Assembly: GCF_047123305.1 (NCBI RefSeq)
Contig: NZ_CP138918.1
Location: 2,604,001-2,668,000 of the forward strand
Origin: Thalassobius sp047123305
GTDB lineage: Bacteria; Pseudomonadota; Alphaproteobacteria; Rhodobacterales; Rhodobacteraceae
DNA length: 64,000 bases
Reading direction: 5' to 3'
Part shown: in pieces, positions 26,079 to 33,872 of the stretch
Layout of the letters: every line of letters starts with the position of its first letter
Position numbering within the stretch: the first letter of the stretch is position 1
Notes under the pieces: model-generated
What the model was told of the DNA's origin: nothing
Seen by the model: only the letters and a program-made list of their open reading frames with translations
Database searches by the model: none
Made by a program: the position numbers and the translations under genes

Positions 26079-27737
26079 TTAGTGCGACGGAGCTTTGTCC
26101 CAGTCTTCCTGCTTGGGCAGGATTTCGAAGGTGTGCTCCGGCGGTGGGCAGGGCAGGGTCCACTCCAGGGTGTCCGCGTGCTCATTCCAGTAGTTGTTCT
26201 CTTCAACTTTCTTACCGCGCAGCAGGGCGTGGATCACAATGCCGAAGAACAGGATGAACGATGCAAACGAGATCAGGGCGCCGAAGGAACTGATCTTGTT
26301 GAAGTAGGCAAAGGCTTCCGGGTAGTCGATGTAACGACGCGGCATGCCCTGACGGCCCAGGAAGTGCTGCGGGAAGAAGGTGACGTTCACGCCAACGAAG
26401 AACAGCCAGAAGTGAATCTTGGCGGCAAACTCATTGTAGTGACGGCCCGACATCTTGCCGAAGTAGAAATAGATACCGGCGAAGATGGTAAAGGCAGCCC
26501 CCATCGACATGGTGTAGTGGAAGTGCGCCACAACGTAGTAGGTGTCGTGATAGGCACGGTCTACACCGGCCTGAGACAGTACGATGCCGGTCACACCACC
26601 AACGGTGAACAGGATCAGGAAGCCCAGAGCAAACAGCATCGGCGCTTTGAATTCCAGCGAGCCGCCCCACATGGTGGCGATCCACGAGAAGATCTTAACC
26701 CCGGTCGGGACCGCGATCACCATGGTGGCCAGCATGAAGTAGGACTGCTGGGTCAGCGACATGCCAACGGTGTACATGTGGTGTGCCCAAACAACGAAGC
26801 CCAGACCACCGATGGCGATCAGCGCCCAAACCATCGGCAGGTAGCCGAAGATCGGTTTGCGGGCGAAGGTTGCGAACACGTGAGACACCAGACCGAAGCC
26901 GGGCAGAACCACGATGTAAACCTCGGGGTGACCGAAGAACCACAGAATGTGCTGGTACAGGATCGGGTCGCCGCCGCCAGCAGGATCGAAGAAGGTGGTG
27001 CCGAAGTTACGGTCGGTCAGCAGCATGGTGATCGCGCCAGCCAGAACAGGCAGGGCCAGAAGGATCAGCCAGGCGGTGACAAAGATCGACCAGGCAAACA
27101 GCGGAACCTTGAACAGGGTCATGCCGGGGGCACGCATGTTCAGGAAGGTGGTGATCATGTTGATCGCACCCAGGATCGACGAGGCACCGGAAACGTGGAC
27201 CGCGAAGATCGCCAGATCCATCGACATGCCGCCTTCGGTGGTGGACAGCGGCGGGTAAAGAACCCAGCCAACGCCCGAACCCAGCTGGCCATTGCCGCCG
27301 GGGCTCAGCATCGAGGCAACACCCAGCGCAGTACCAGCGAAGTAGAGCCAGAACGACAGGTTGTTCATCCGCGGGAACGCCATGTCCGGCGCACCGATCT
27401 GCAGCGGCATGAAGTAGTTGCCGAAGCCGCCGAACAGGGCCGGGATCACCACGAAGAACATCATCAGCACGCCGTGATAGGTGATCAGTACGTTCCAGAG
27501 ATGGCCGTTCGGGGTGCAGGGATCGGCCATGAAGCCTTCCTGACACATGTACTGTACGCCGGGCTCCATCAGCTCCAGGCGCATGTAAACGGTGAAACAT
27601 ACCGAGATCAGACCGACGATTGCCGAAGTGATCAGGTAAAGGATACCGATATCCTTGTGGTTGGTCGACATGAACCAGCGCGTAAAGAAGCTACGCTCGT
27701 CTTCATGGTCGTGGCCGTGGATGGCTGCGTCTGCCAT
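26079..27737 (-). CDS. ctaD: Cytochrome c oxidase subunit I, aa3 type
   Basis: A 552-residue membrane protein, the catalytic subunit of the haem-copper oxidase that reduces O2 and pumps protons. Visible are STNHKDIG near the N terminus, twelve hydrophobic helices, HPEVY with the cross-linked His-Tyr pair of CuB, the WAHHMYTVG histidines and VVAHFHYTMS with the haem a3 and a ligands. An AGGAGGCAAG ribosome site precedes the ATG at 27737. The cytochrome c550 gene lies upstream on the same strand, as in Paracoccus. A perfect FNR-type box lies 106 bases upstream of the start codon. Confidence 0.97.
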   Translation of the reverse strand: MADAAIHGHDHEDERSFFTRWFMSTNHKDIGILYLITSAIVGLISVCFTVYMRLELMEPGVQYMCQEGFMADPCTPNGHLWNVLITYHGVLMMFFVVIPALFGGFGNYFMPLQIGAPDMAFPRMNNLSFWLYFAGTALGVASMLSPGGNGQLGSGVGWVLYPPLSTTEGGMSMDLAIFAVHVSGASSILGAINMITTFLNMRAPGMTLFKVPLFAWSIFVTAWLILLALPVLAGAITMLLTDRNFGTTFFDPAGGGDPILYQHILWFFGHPEVYIVVLPGFGLVSHVFATFARKPIFGYLPMVWALIAIGGLGFVVWAHHMYTVGMSLTQQSYFMLATMVIAVPTGVKIFSWIATMWGGSLEFKAPMLFALGFLILFTVGGVTGIVLSQAGVDRAYHDTYYVVAHFHYTMSMGAAFTIFAGIYFYFGKMSGRHYNEFAAKIHFWLFFVGVNVTFFPQHFLGRQGMPRRYIDYPEAFAYFNKISSFGALISFASFILFFGIVIHALLRGKKVEENNYWNEHADTLEWTLPCPPPEHTFEILPKQEDWDKAPSH

Positions 27738-27842
27738 TCTTGCCTCCTGTTGGTGTGTTAGATGGCGCAAGGGGGAAGCCCCCACGCGCCCGTGATCAAT
27801 TCACGTTTTAGAATGATGGACCCATATGGGCAATTGGGGAAT

Positions 27843-27856
27843 TTGATGCAGATCAA
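27843..27856. promoter_or_regulatory. FNR/FnrL-type box upstream of ctaD
   Basis: TTGAT-GCAG-ATCAA is an exact match to the FNR-family consensus TTGAT-N4-ATCAA. It lies between the cytochrome c550 terminator and ctaD. Control of an aerobic oxidase by an O2-responsive FnrL protein would make biological sense. Confidence 0.7.
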
Positions 27857-27933
27857 AGTATTTTGTCGCACCCCTTGGGCCGCAGGCCTTGCAATGCTTG
27901 GATTTTTCTGTCTGCAACCCCTGTTTTGACACG

Positions 27934-27959
27934 AAAACAGGCGCCCAGAGGGGCGCCTG
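27934..27959 (-). terminator. Terminator of the cytochrome c550 gene
   Basis: CAGGCGCCC / GGGCGCCTG stem with a 4-base loop, followed on the minus strand by TTTT. It separates cycA from ctaD, so the two are probably transcribed separately. Confidence 0.8.
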
Positions 27960-28013
27960 CCGTCAATTGGTCTTGAAACCGGTGGAATCACGCCCCAAGA
28001 GGGCGCGGCCCGT

Positions 28014-28472
28014 TTAGCTGTCGGTTGCCGCGTCGGTTTCCGCTTCTTCCGCAACCGGGGCCGGACCAACCGAGGCCAGATAGGCCGCAACATCGGCGCC
28101 GCCCTTCTTCAGTTTGAAGGTCATTTTCGACTTTGCCTTCGAATCGCCGGTGGCTTCTTTCAGATAGCCTTTGGGGTCGGCGACAAAGGCGGCCAGCGAC
28201 TCTTCGGTCCAGACCAGACCGGATTCCCCGGCGGCGACCAGGGTCTTGCCGTATTTGAAGCCCTCGACGCCGCCAAACGGGCGACCGATAACGCCATAAA
28301 GGTTCGGGCCGGTTTTGCCGCCCTTCATGATCATGGTGCCATCGTCGGCTTTGACCATGTGGCAGGACTTGCATTTCTTGAAGGCTTTCTCACCTTTGGC
28401 GATGTCGCCTTCGGCAAAAGCGGGGGCGGCCAGAGCGGCCAGGGTTGCGGTTGCAATCAGCAGGTTCTTCAT
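28014..28472 (-). CDS. cycA: Cytochrome c550, periplasmic electron carrier
   Basis: A 152-residue class I cytochrome c with signal peptide (residues 1-20), haem motif CKSCH at 34-38 and methionine ligand in SKMTFKL. The insertions (KGGKTGPNLYG, GFKYGKTL, WTEESLAAFVADPKG) and an acidic Ala-rich tail match Paracoccus denitrificans c550, which carries electrons from bc1 to the aa3 oxidase. The start at 28472 gives a proper signal peptide. It is divergent from argC. Confidence 0.93.
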   Translation of the reverse strand: MKNLLIATATLAALAAPAFAEGDIAKGEKAFKKCKSCHMVKADDGTMIMKGGKTGPNLYGVIGRPFGGVEGFKYGKTLVAAGESGLVWTEESLAAFVADPKGYLKEATGDSKAKSKMTFKLKKGGADVAAYLASVGPAPVAEEAETDAATDS

Positions 28473-28693
28473 TGCGTGCCTCTTCGGTAACTTTGGGTTC
28501 GCGTCTGGGCCAATAGATAGCCCAACCCCTGTTTCAGCAATAGGGAACTGGGGCGCAGTATTGTCGCAGGCCGCTGGTTGCAGGTTGTGACACAGCGGTT
28601 TCACGGCTGCACGCTTGGGCGGAGAGGAAACAGTTTCTTCACGAAAGCATGAAATCCCTCTTCTGATTCGAAGGCTTTCACGTTAGGGAAGCC

Positions 28694-28762
28694 ATGCTCG
28701 CGCGCGGGCGCGACGTGAAATACGTATCAATTGCCCAGATCTGGGCAGCAGAAGATTTATGA
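28694..28762 (+). CDS. Possible 22-codon leader ORF before argC
   Basis: An ATG behind AGGGAAG opens a 22-codon frame (MLARGRDVKYVSIAQIWAAE, then DL) whose TGA overlaps an ATG at 28759 that is in frame with argC. The 16-base perfect palindrome TGCCCAGATCTGGGCA (28732-28747) lies inside it. The spacing and overlap suggest translational coupling or a regulatory leader peptide, but a chance ORF cannot be excluded without conservation data. Confidence 0.35.
   Translation: MLARGRDVKYVSIAQIWAAEDL
28732..28747. repeat. Perfect 16-base palindrome upstream of argC
   Basis: TGCCCAGATCTGGGCA, symmetric over its whole length, 26 bases before the argC start. It could be an operator or mRNA hairpin. Its first 11 bases recur at about 30683 in the EamA/AraC intergenic region. 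Confidence 0.6.
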
Positions 28763-28773
28763 AGGGTAAGACC

Positions 28774-29682
28774 ATGACCACCAAAGTATTCATCGATGGC
28801 GAAGCAGGCACGACGGGACTCCAGATCCGCGATCGCCTGATCCGCCGTGATGACATCACCTTGGTGCAGGTTGACCCGGAGCTGCGCAAAGACGCCGCCG
28901 CACGGAAGGCTGCTTTTGCTGAGGCGGATGTGGCCATTCTGTGCCTGCCGGATGCGGCGGCCAAAGAAGCCGTCGCGCTGTCCAAGGATCTGGACGTGCG
29001 CATCATTGATGCCTCCACCGCACATCGGGTGAACCCGGATTGGGCCTATGGCCTGCCGGAACTCTCCGAGGCGCAAGAGGCGCAGATCAAAACGGCCCGC
29101 TATGTGGCCAACTGCGGCTGCTACGCGACCGGCGCGATTGTGCTGCTGGCCCCGCTGATCCGCGCGGGGCTTGTGCCTGCGGATATGGCGCTGTCGATCA
29201 ATGCGATCTCAGGCTACACCGGCGGCGGCAAAGGCCTGATCGCAGAGTATGAAAACGGCGAAGCGCCGGATGTGTTCCTCTATGCCACCGGCATGGCGCA
29301 TAAACACCTGCCCGAGATGATGAAGTTCTCCGGCCTGACCGAAAAGCCGATCTTTGTGCCTTCGGTTGGCAACTTCGCGCAGGGCATGGCGGTGTCGATC
29401 CCGCTGCATCTGTCGCAACTGGCGGGGGATGTCACCATGGCCTCGGTCCATGCAGCCCTGTCCGCAGCCTATGACGGCGCTGTACATGTGAAGGTGGCGG
29501 ATCTGGCCGATCAGGACAGCCGCATCGACCCGACCGCGATGAATGACACCAATGATCTGACCGTTCATGTGCGCGGCGATGCCGAAGATGGCCGCATCGT
29601 TCTGGTCGCGGTTCTGGACAACCTGGGCAAAGGCGCCTCGGGGGCCGCGGTGCAGAACCTTGATTTGATGATTGGTGCCTGA
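28774..29682 (+). CDS. argC: N-acetyl-gamma-glutamyl-phosphate reductase, type 2
   Basis: A 302-residue enzyme of arginine synthesis. Marks are VFIDGEAGTTGLQIRDRL (NADP-binding loop), NCGCYATGAIVLLAPL with the catalytic cysteine, and ISGYTGGGKGLIAEYE. The length of about 300 fits the short ArgC group. ATG at 28774 has GAAGGG seven bases upstream; an alternative in-frame ATG at 28759 overlaps a small upstream ORF. A strong terminator follows. Confidence 0.96.
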   Translation: MTTKVFIDGEAGTTGLQIRDRLIRRDDITLVQVDPELRKDAAARKAAFAEADVAILCLPDAAAKEAVALSKDLDVRIIDASTAHRVNPDWAYGLPELSEAQEAQIKTARYVANCGCYATGAIVLLAPLIRAGLVPADMALSINAISGYTGGGKGLIAEYENGEAPDVFLYATGMAHKHLPEMMKFSGLTEKPIFVPSVGNFAQGMAVSIPLHLSQLAGDVTMASVHAALSAAYDGAVHVKVADLADQDSRIDPTAMNDTNDLTVHVRGDAEDGRIVLVAVLDNLGKGASGAAVQNLDLMIGA

Positions 29683-29703
29683 TCTTCGCCATGAATGAAT
29701 TGC

Positions 29704-29738
29704 AAAACGCCCCGATCCTTCTGGCCGGGGCGTTTTTC
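29704..29738 (+). terminator. Rho-independent terminator after argC
   Basis: AAAACGCCCC / GGGGCGTTTTT stem, a textbook intrinsic terminator 21 bases after the stop codon. It can also serve the convergent EamA gene. Confidence 0.85.
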
Positions 29739-29757
29739 ATTGGGTGCGTTTTGACTG

Positions 29758-30651
29758 TCACGCCATTTGCGGGGCCTTTCGGCGCAGCGACAGATTGGTG
29801 AACATCACCAGATTGCCACAAAGCGCCAGCACCAGACCGGCGGCATTCATCACGCCCCAGCTGTAGCCCTCCACAAAAGTTGAGATGGCCAGCGCCACAA
29901 TCGGGAACATCACCGTTGCATAGGCAGCCTTGGCCGAACCGATCCGCGCCACCATCATCAGATAAGTGGTGAAACCCACCACCGATCCGATCACCGCCAG
30001 ATAGAGCATCGCGCCGATATAGACAGGATCCTGCGGCAAGATGAATTCCGACCCGCTGGCCCAGATCAGCGCCATCAGGATCAACGCACCGTAACACATG
30101 CCCCAGGCGTTGGCGGTCACCGGACTCAGCCCGCTGGCGCTGTTGCGCCGTGACACCATATTGCCAAAGCTGAACAGCATTGTGCCGCAGGTGGCAAAGA
30201 GGATACCGATCCAGGCCTCGCCCGTTCCCGCACCGCTAAGATCGCCAGCGAACATCAACATCAGGCCGCCCACACCCAAACCACCTGCCAACAGGGTCTT
30301 GGCGGTGATCCGATCCCCGAAGAACAGCCGCGCATTCACGGCGTTGAAAATCGTGGCAAGCGAGAAGATCACCGAGATCACGCCCGATGCCAGATAGCCC
30401 GCTGCCATGTAAAAGCAGAGGAAGTTAAACGAAAACAGGCACATGGCCTGCGCCAGCACCCATTTCTGTTGCCCCGCTGAGGGCCGTTCCAACCGCCCCA
30501 GCAGGGCAAGGCCAAGGATAAAAACCACGCCAGCGGTGGCAAACCGGTAGAACACCGACACCACAACCGGCACATCGCCGACCTGCAGTGCAATGGCGAT
30601 CCATGTGGTGCCCCAGATCAGGACGGTGCTTACAAAAAGGAAAAGGTTCAT
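29758..30651 (-). CDS. EamA/DMT-family transporter
   Basis: A 297-residue membrane protein with ten predicted helices and two EamA repeats (LFLFVSTVLIWGTTWIAI at the N terminus; second half from MCYGALILMAL). The substrate is unknown. It is divergent from an AraC-family gene, so that regulator probably controls it. It is less similar to the EamA proteins at 9248 and 11754 than those are to each other. Confidence 0.9.
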   Translation of the reverse strand: MNLFLFVSTVLIWGTTWIAIALQVGDVPVVVSVFYRFATAGVVFILGLALLGRLERPSAGQQKWVLAQAMCLFSFNFLCFYMAAGYLASGVISVIFSLATIFNAVNARLFFGDRITAKTLLAGGLGVGGLMLMFAGDLSGAGTGEAWIGILFATCGTMLFSFGNMVSRRNSASGLSPVTANAWGMCYGALILMALIWASGSEFILPQDPVYIGAMLYLAVIGSVVGFTTYLMMVARIGSAKAAYATVMFPIVALAISTFVEGYSWGVMNAAGLVLALCGNLVMFTNLSLRRKAPQMA

Positions 30652-30842
30652 GGGCAGTCTGCTCGGGTCTTTGGGAATTTCTGCCCAGATCTACCCCCGG
30701 TCTAACCGCCGTGGATTGCACAATCTTGCGGTAAAGCGCGACCTTCAGTGTCGCAACCATGGTTTGTCATTTCCTCCGCGCCCGCTGCCCCCTATGAATG
30801 AAGGCAGATAACCTGCCAAGTTGTCCCGTCGTTAAGGAAGAT

Positions 30843-31721
30843 ATGCCCCGTCCCAATGCAAATACCCTCGAAGGCAGCAATGTTGCGGCTTTCCTGACCG
30901 CCTCGCCCCGGGCGCGGCAGCGGGGGTTTATTGATCTGGGTTTTGAAAGGCAGGCCTCGCTCTGGCGTAACAGTGATGACCGGATCAGCTATAGCGCCCC
31001 CGAGGGCCATTGCTTCAGTTTCTATGCGCAGGGCGGCATGGGCACCCGACGGGTGGATGGTGCACCTGTGCACGGCTGGGCCGGGGCGGTGTGCATCCTG
31101 CCGGACGGCATGGACAGCGAATGGGAAATCACCGACTCGTTCGACTTTGTGCATCTCTATCTCAGCGACGCCGAGCTGCGCCGCGCCTTTGCCGAGACGT
31201 TTGACTGCGACTCGCGCTTGATGGAACTGACCGATGAAACCTATTTTGACGCGCCCTGGCTGGCGGGACATTTCCTGACCATCCAGCAGGCCACCCAAAG
31301 CGGCAATCCGGTGCAGGCGGAAGAGGCGGTGAGCGAGTTGGTGCATGGCGTCTTTGCTGAAGGGATCGGCGTCACCCGTCGCAAACGCCAGCTGGCGGGC
31401 GGTTTGGCCCCGCATTTGATGCGCCGGATAAAGGACTATGTGCGGGCGGATTTATCCCGCACGGTCACGCTGCACGATCTGGCACTGCTCTGTGATCTGA
31501 GCGAGTTTCACCTGCAGCGCAGTTTTCGCGCGGCGCTGGGGCTCAGCCCGCATGCCTGGATCCAACGGCAAAGGCTGGAAGCCGCCAAAACCTTGATCGC
31601 CAAGCGGGAACCGCTGGCGCAGGTCGCCAGCGCGGTTGGGTTTTCCAACCAGAGCCACCTGAGCCGGACTTTCAAGGCCCAGACTGGCCTGACCCCCGGG
31701 GCCTACGCCAAGCTAGTCTGA
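30843..31721 (+). CDS. AraC-family transcriptional regulator
   Basis: A 292-residue protein with an N-terminal cupin-like sensing region (about residues 20-140) and a C-terminal double helix-turn-helix: VTLHDLALLCDLSEFHLQRSFRAALG and PLAQVASAVGFSNQSHLSRTFKAQTG. AAGGAAG stands just before the ATG at 30843; the open frame extends 15 codons further upstream. It is divergent from the EamA gene, its probable target. Confidence 0.9.
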   Translation: MPRPNANTLEGSNVAAFLTASPRARQRGFIDLGFERQASLWRNSDDRISYSAPEGHCFSFYAQGGMGTRRVDGAPVHGWAGAVCILPDGMDSEWEITDSFDFVHLYLSDAELRRAFAETFDCDSRLMELTDETYFDAPWLAGHFLTIQQATQSGNPVQAEEAVSELVHGVFAEGIGVTRRKRQLAGGLAPHLMRRIKDYVRADLSRTVTLHDLALLCDLSEFHLQRSFRAALGLSPHAWIQRQRLEAAKTLIAKREPLAQVASAVGFSNQSHLSRTFKAQTGLTPGAYAKLV

Positions 31722-32423
31722 TCAGGCGTCCACGTCGTTTAGGAGCTCGGCAGGCAGTTCAACCGGCGCCGGGCTGTCGCCAAAGATCGGCGCAAACTGG
31801 CGGTGCAGGGCGACATCCAGATCGCTCATCTCAACCGGCAGTCCCATATCCACCAGCGAGGTCACCCCGTACTCGGTGATGCCACAGGGCACGATGCCGG
31901 TGAAATGCTCCAGATCCGGTTCCACATTGATCGAGATACCGTGGAAACTGACCCATTTGCGCAAACGGATGCCAATGGCTGCGATCTTGTCTTCGGCAGT
32001 CTGGCCGGTGATCGTTTTTGGCTTATCGGGACGTTCGACCCAGACCCCCACACGGCCGCAGCGGATCTCACCTTTCAGATTGAATTCATCCAGCGTGTTG
32101 ATGACCCATTGTTCCAGCTGCTGCACAAATTTACGCACGTCATGGCCGCGTTTGCCGACGTTCAGCATCACATAGGCCACCCGCTGGCCGGGGCCGTGGT
32201 AGGTGTACTGGCCCCCACGCTTGCTTTCGTAAACTGGGAAGCGGTCAGGATCGGTCAGATCGTCACTCTTGGCCGAGGTGCCAGCCGTATACAAAGGTGC
32301 GTGTTCCACCAGCCAGATGCACTCTTCCGCTTCACCCTTGGCGATTTTCGCGGCGCGGTCCTCCATGAAGGCAACCGCCGTGTCATAATCGGTGAGCCCT
32401 TCGCTCAAAATCCATTCGACCAT
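31722..32423 (-). CDS. lipB: Octanoyl-[acyl-carrier-protein]--protein transferase
   Basis: A 233-residue enzyme that moves octanoyl groups from ACP to lipoyl domains, the first step of lipoate synthesis. Motifs are RGGQYTYHGPGQRVAY, DKIAAIGIRLRKWVSFHG with the catalytic lysine, and FTGIVPCGI with nucleophile Cys180. The frame is open far upstream, but MVEWILSEGLTDYD at 32423 fits the family. It starts four bases after the LytTR gene stop, so they are likely co-transcribed. Confidence 0.95.
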   Translation of the reverse strand: MVEWILSEGLTDYDTAVAFMEDRAAKIAKGEAEECIWLVEHAPLYTAGTSAKSDDLTDPDRFPVYESKRGGQYTYHGPGQRVAYVMLNVGKRGHDVRKFVQQLEQWVINTLDEFNLKGEIRCGRVGVWVERPDKPKTITGQTAEDKIAAIGIRLRKWVSFHGISINVEPDLEHFTGIVPCGITEYGVTSLVDMGLPVEMSDLDVALHRQFAPIFGDSPAPVELPAELLNDVDA

Positions 32424-32427
32424 CTGT

Positions 32428-33219
32428 TCATCCGGGCAGCACGCCCGCCTCCTTGAGCGCTTTGACATAGGTGCGGCTGACGGGAATGTCACTGCCGTTC
32501 TGCATTGTGAGGACCGCCTTTTGCCCCTCACGTCGGGCGCTGGCGATCTGATCCAGCGCCACCCAATGGCTGCGGTGCACCTGCATGCCCTGCGTCGGTG
32601 CGGCCTCCGCCATCGCATCGGCCAGCCTCAGCAACAGCAACGCCCGCCCCTTGGTGGTGACGACTTCGGTATAGTGGTCATCCACCGAGAGCGAGACCAA
32701 AGCGCCACGCTTCTCCAAAGGCAGCCGCTGCAGCAGCCGCACTGCACGATCCTCTTGCGGGCTGTCCACCTCGGCGCGATGGGTGACGTAGAACAGGGTG
32801 GCCGTGATAATGGTGGTAATGGCCATCACGTTGACAAACAGCGACCAGAGGCAGCCAGTGCAGTCCCAATGCACGCCGAACACCAGCGTGTTCACGAGGA
32901 GCAGCATGGCAAAAACCACCAGACCCGCGGCCAGCCCTGCCATCAGGACAGTGATCCAGATCCGGCGAATGTGCGGTTTCAAGCGGGCAAAGATCACACT
33001 CGCCACTACCGAAGCCCCGCTGTAGCTCAGCCCGACCAGCACCAGCCAGTAGAGGATGCGCGGCAGCGTCGCCAGAACATCTCCGGTGCCAAACGGCCCC
33101 GCCAGACCCGCGATAACCCCCGCCGCCAGAAGGGCAGCCAGCAGGCTGCGATTGCTGGAAATCTCCAGCAATTCACGCTTCGCAAGTTGCAGCGGGCTGT
33201 TTTCCACGAGTTTTCCCAT
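32428..33219 (-). CDS. Membrane-bound LytTR-domain regulator
   Basis: About 263 residues: four hydrophobic helices between residues 20 and 155, then a cytoplasmic LytTR DNA-binding domain (LEKRGALVSLSVDDHYTEVVT, MQVHRSHWVALDQI, ISRTYVKAL-like end VSRTYVKALKEAGVL). LytTR domains bind direct repeats upstream of target genes. The start is uncertain: ATG at 33219 follows GAGAGG too closely, and other starts are possible. It is divergent from the DUF2306 gene. Confidence 0.82.
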   Translation of the reverse strand: MGKLVENSPLQLAKRELLEISSNRSLLAALLAAGVIAGLAGPFGTGDVLATLPRILYWLVLVGLSYSGASVVASVIFARLKPHIRRIWITVLMAGLAAGLVVFAMLLLVNTLVFGVHWDCTGCLWSLFVNVMAITTIITATLFYVTHRAEVDSPQEDRAVRLLQRLPLEKRGALVSLSVDDHYTEVVTTKGRALLLLRLADAMAEAAPTQGMQVHRSHWVALDQIASARREGQKAVLTMQNGSDIPVSRTYVKALKEAGVLPG

Positions 33220-33318
33220 CCTCTCACGTATCTGAAATCGCGTCCCACCCAAGGATGTGCGCATTCCCAAGGCCAATGTCCAGACGGACACCGACCTCAA
33301 CAAACGGAAACGCGCCAG

Positions 33319-33819
33319 ATGATTGATTTCGCCCCATTGCTCACCGCAGCCCCAGTGATCCAGCTGCATGTTGCGGCCGCCACCATCGCCATCCTGCTGG
33401 CGCCGATCAACCTGTTGCGACGCAGGTGGGATCGGTTACACCGGACCCTTGGCTATGTCTGGGTCACCGCAATGGCGACCTGCGCGCTCAGTTCGTTCTG
33501 GATCAGCGGCATTCGGATGTTGGGTCCCTTTAGTCCGATCCACCTGCTGTCGCTGCTCACCTTTTATGCGCTTTGGACGGGGCTGCGTTTTGCCCGTCGC
33601 GGCCAGATTGAAGCCCACCGGGCCAGTTTTCGAGGGCTCACGTTCTATGGGCTGACGGGGGCAGGGGGCTTTGCCTTCTTACCGGGGCGTTTGATGAATG
33701 AGGTGTTTTTCCAGGAAACACCCGCAATGGGGTATCTCGTTCTCGCTCTGGTAGGTGTGGCAGCTGTGCTGCACATCTCTTTAGGCGGGGTACGGCGAAA
33801 ACTTCGCACGCAGCGTTAA
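33319..33819 (+). CDS. DUF2306 membrane protein
   Basis: A 166-residue protein with four hydrophobic segments (IQLHVAAATIAILLAPINLL, WVTAMATCALSSFWI, HLLSLLTFYALWTGL, YLVLALVGVAAVLHISL) and the LHRTLGYVWV motif common in DUF2306. The function is unknown. It is divergent from the membrane LytTR regulator with 99 bases between the starts, which suggests it is that regulator's target. Confidence 0.8.
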   Translation: MIDFAPLLTAAPVIQLHVAAATIAILLAPINLLRRRWDRLHRTLGYVWVTAMATCALSSFWISGIRMLGPFSPIHLLSLLTFYALWTGLRFARRGQIEAHRASFRGLTFYGLTGAGGFAFLPGRLMNEVFFQETPAMGYLVLALVGVAAVLHISLGGVRRKLRTQR

Positions 33820-33872
33820 GGATGCGTTAGGATGATTCCACTATTTTGAAAAGATATAGAGGAGGAAAGCTG

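Noticed and set aside
26082..27761. 559-codon frame opposite ctaD
   Set aside because: Pure mirror of ctaD; very rich in Gln, Asp, Glu and Arg as expected from the antisense of a membrane protein gene.
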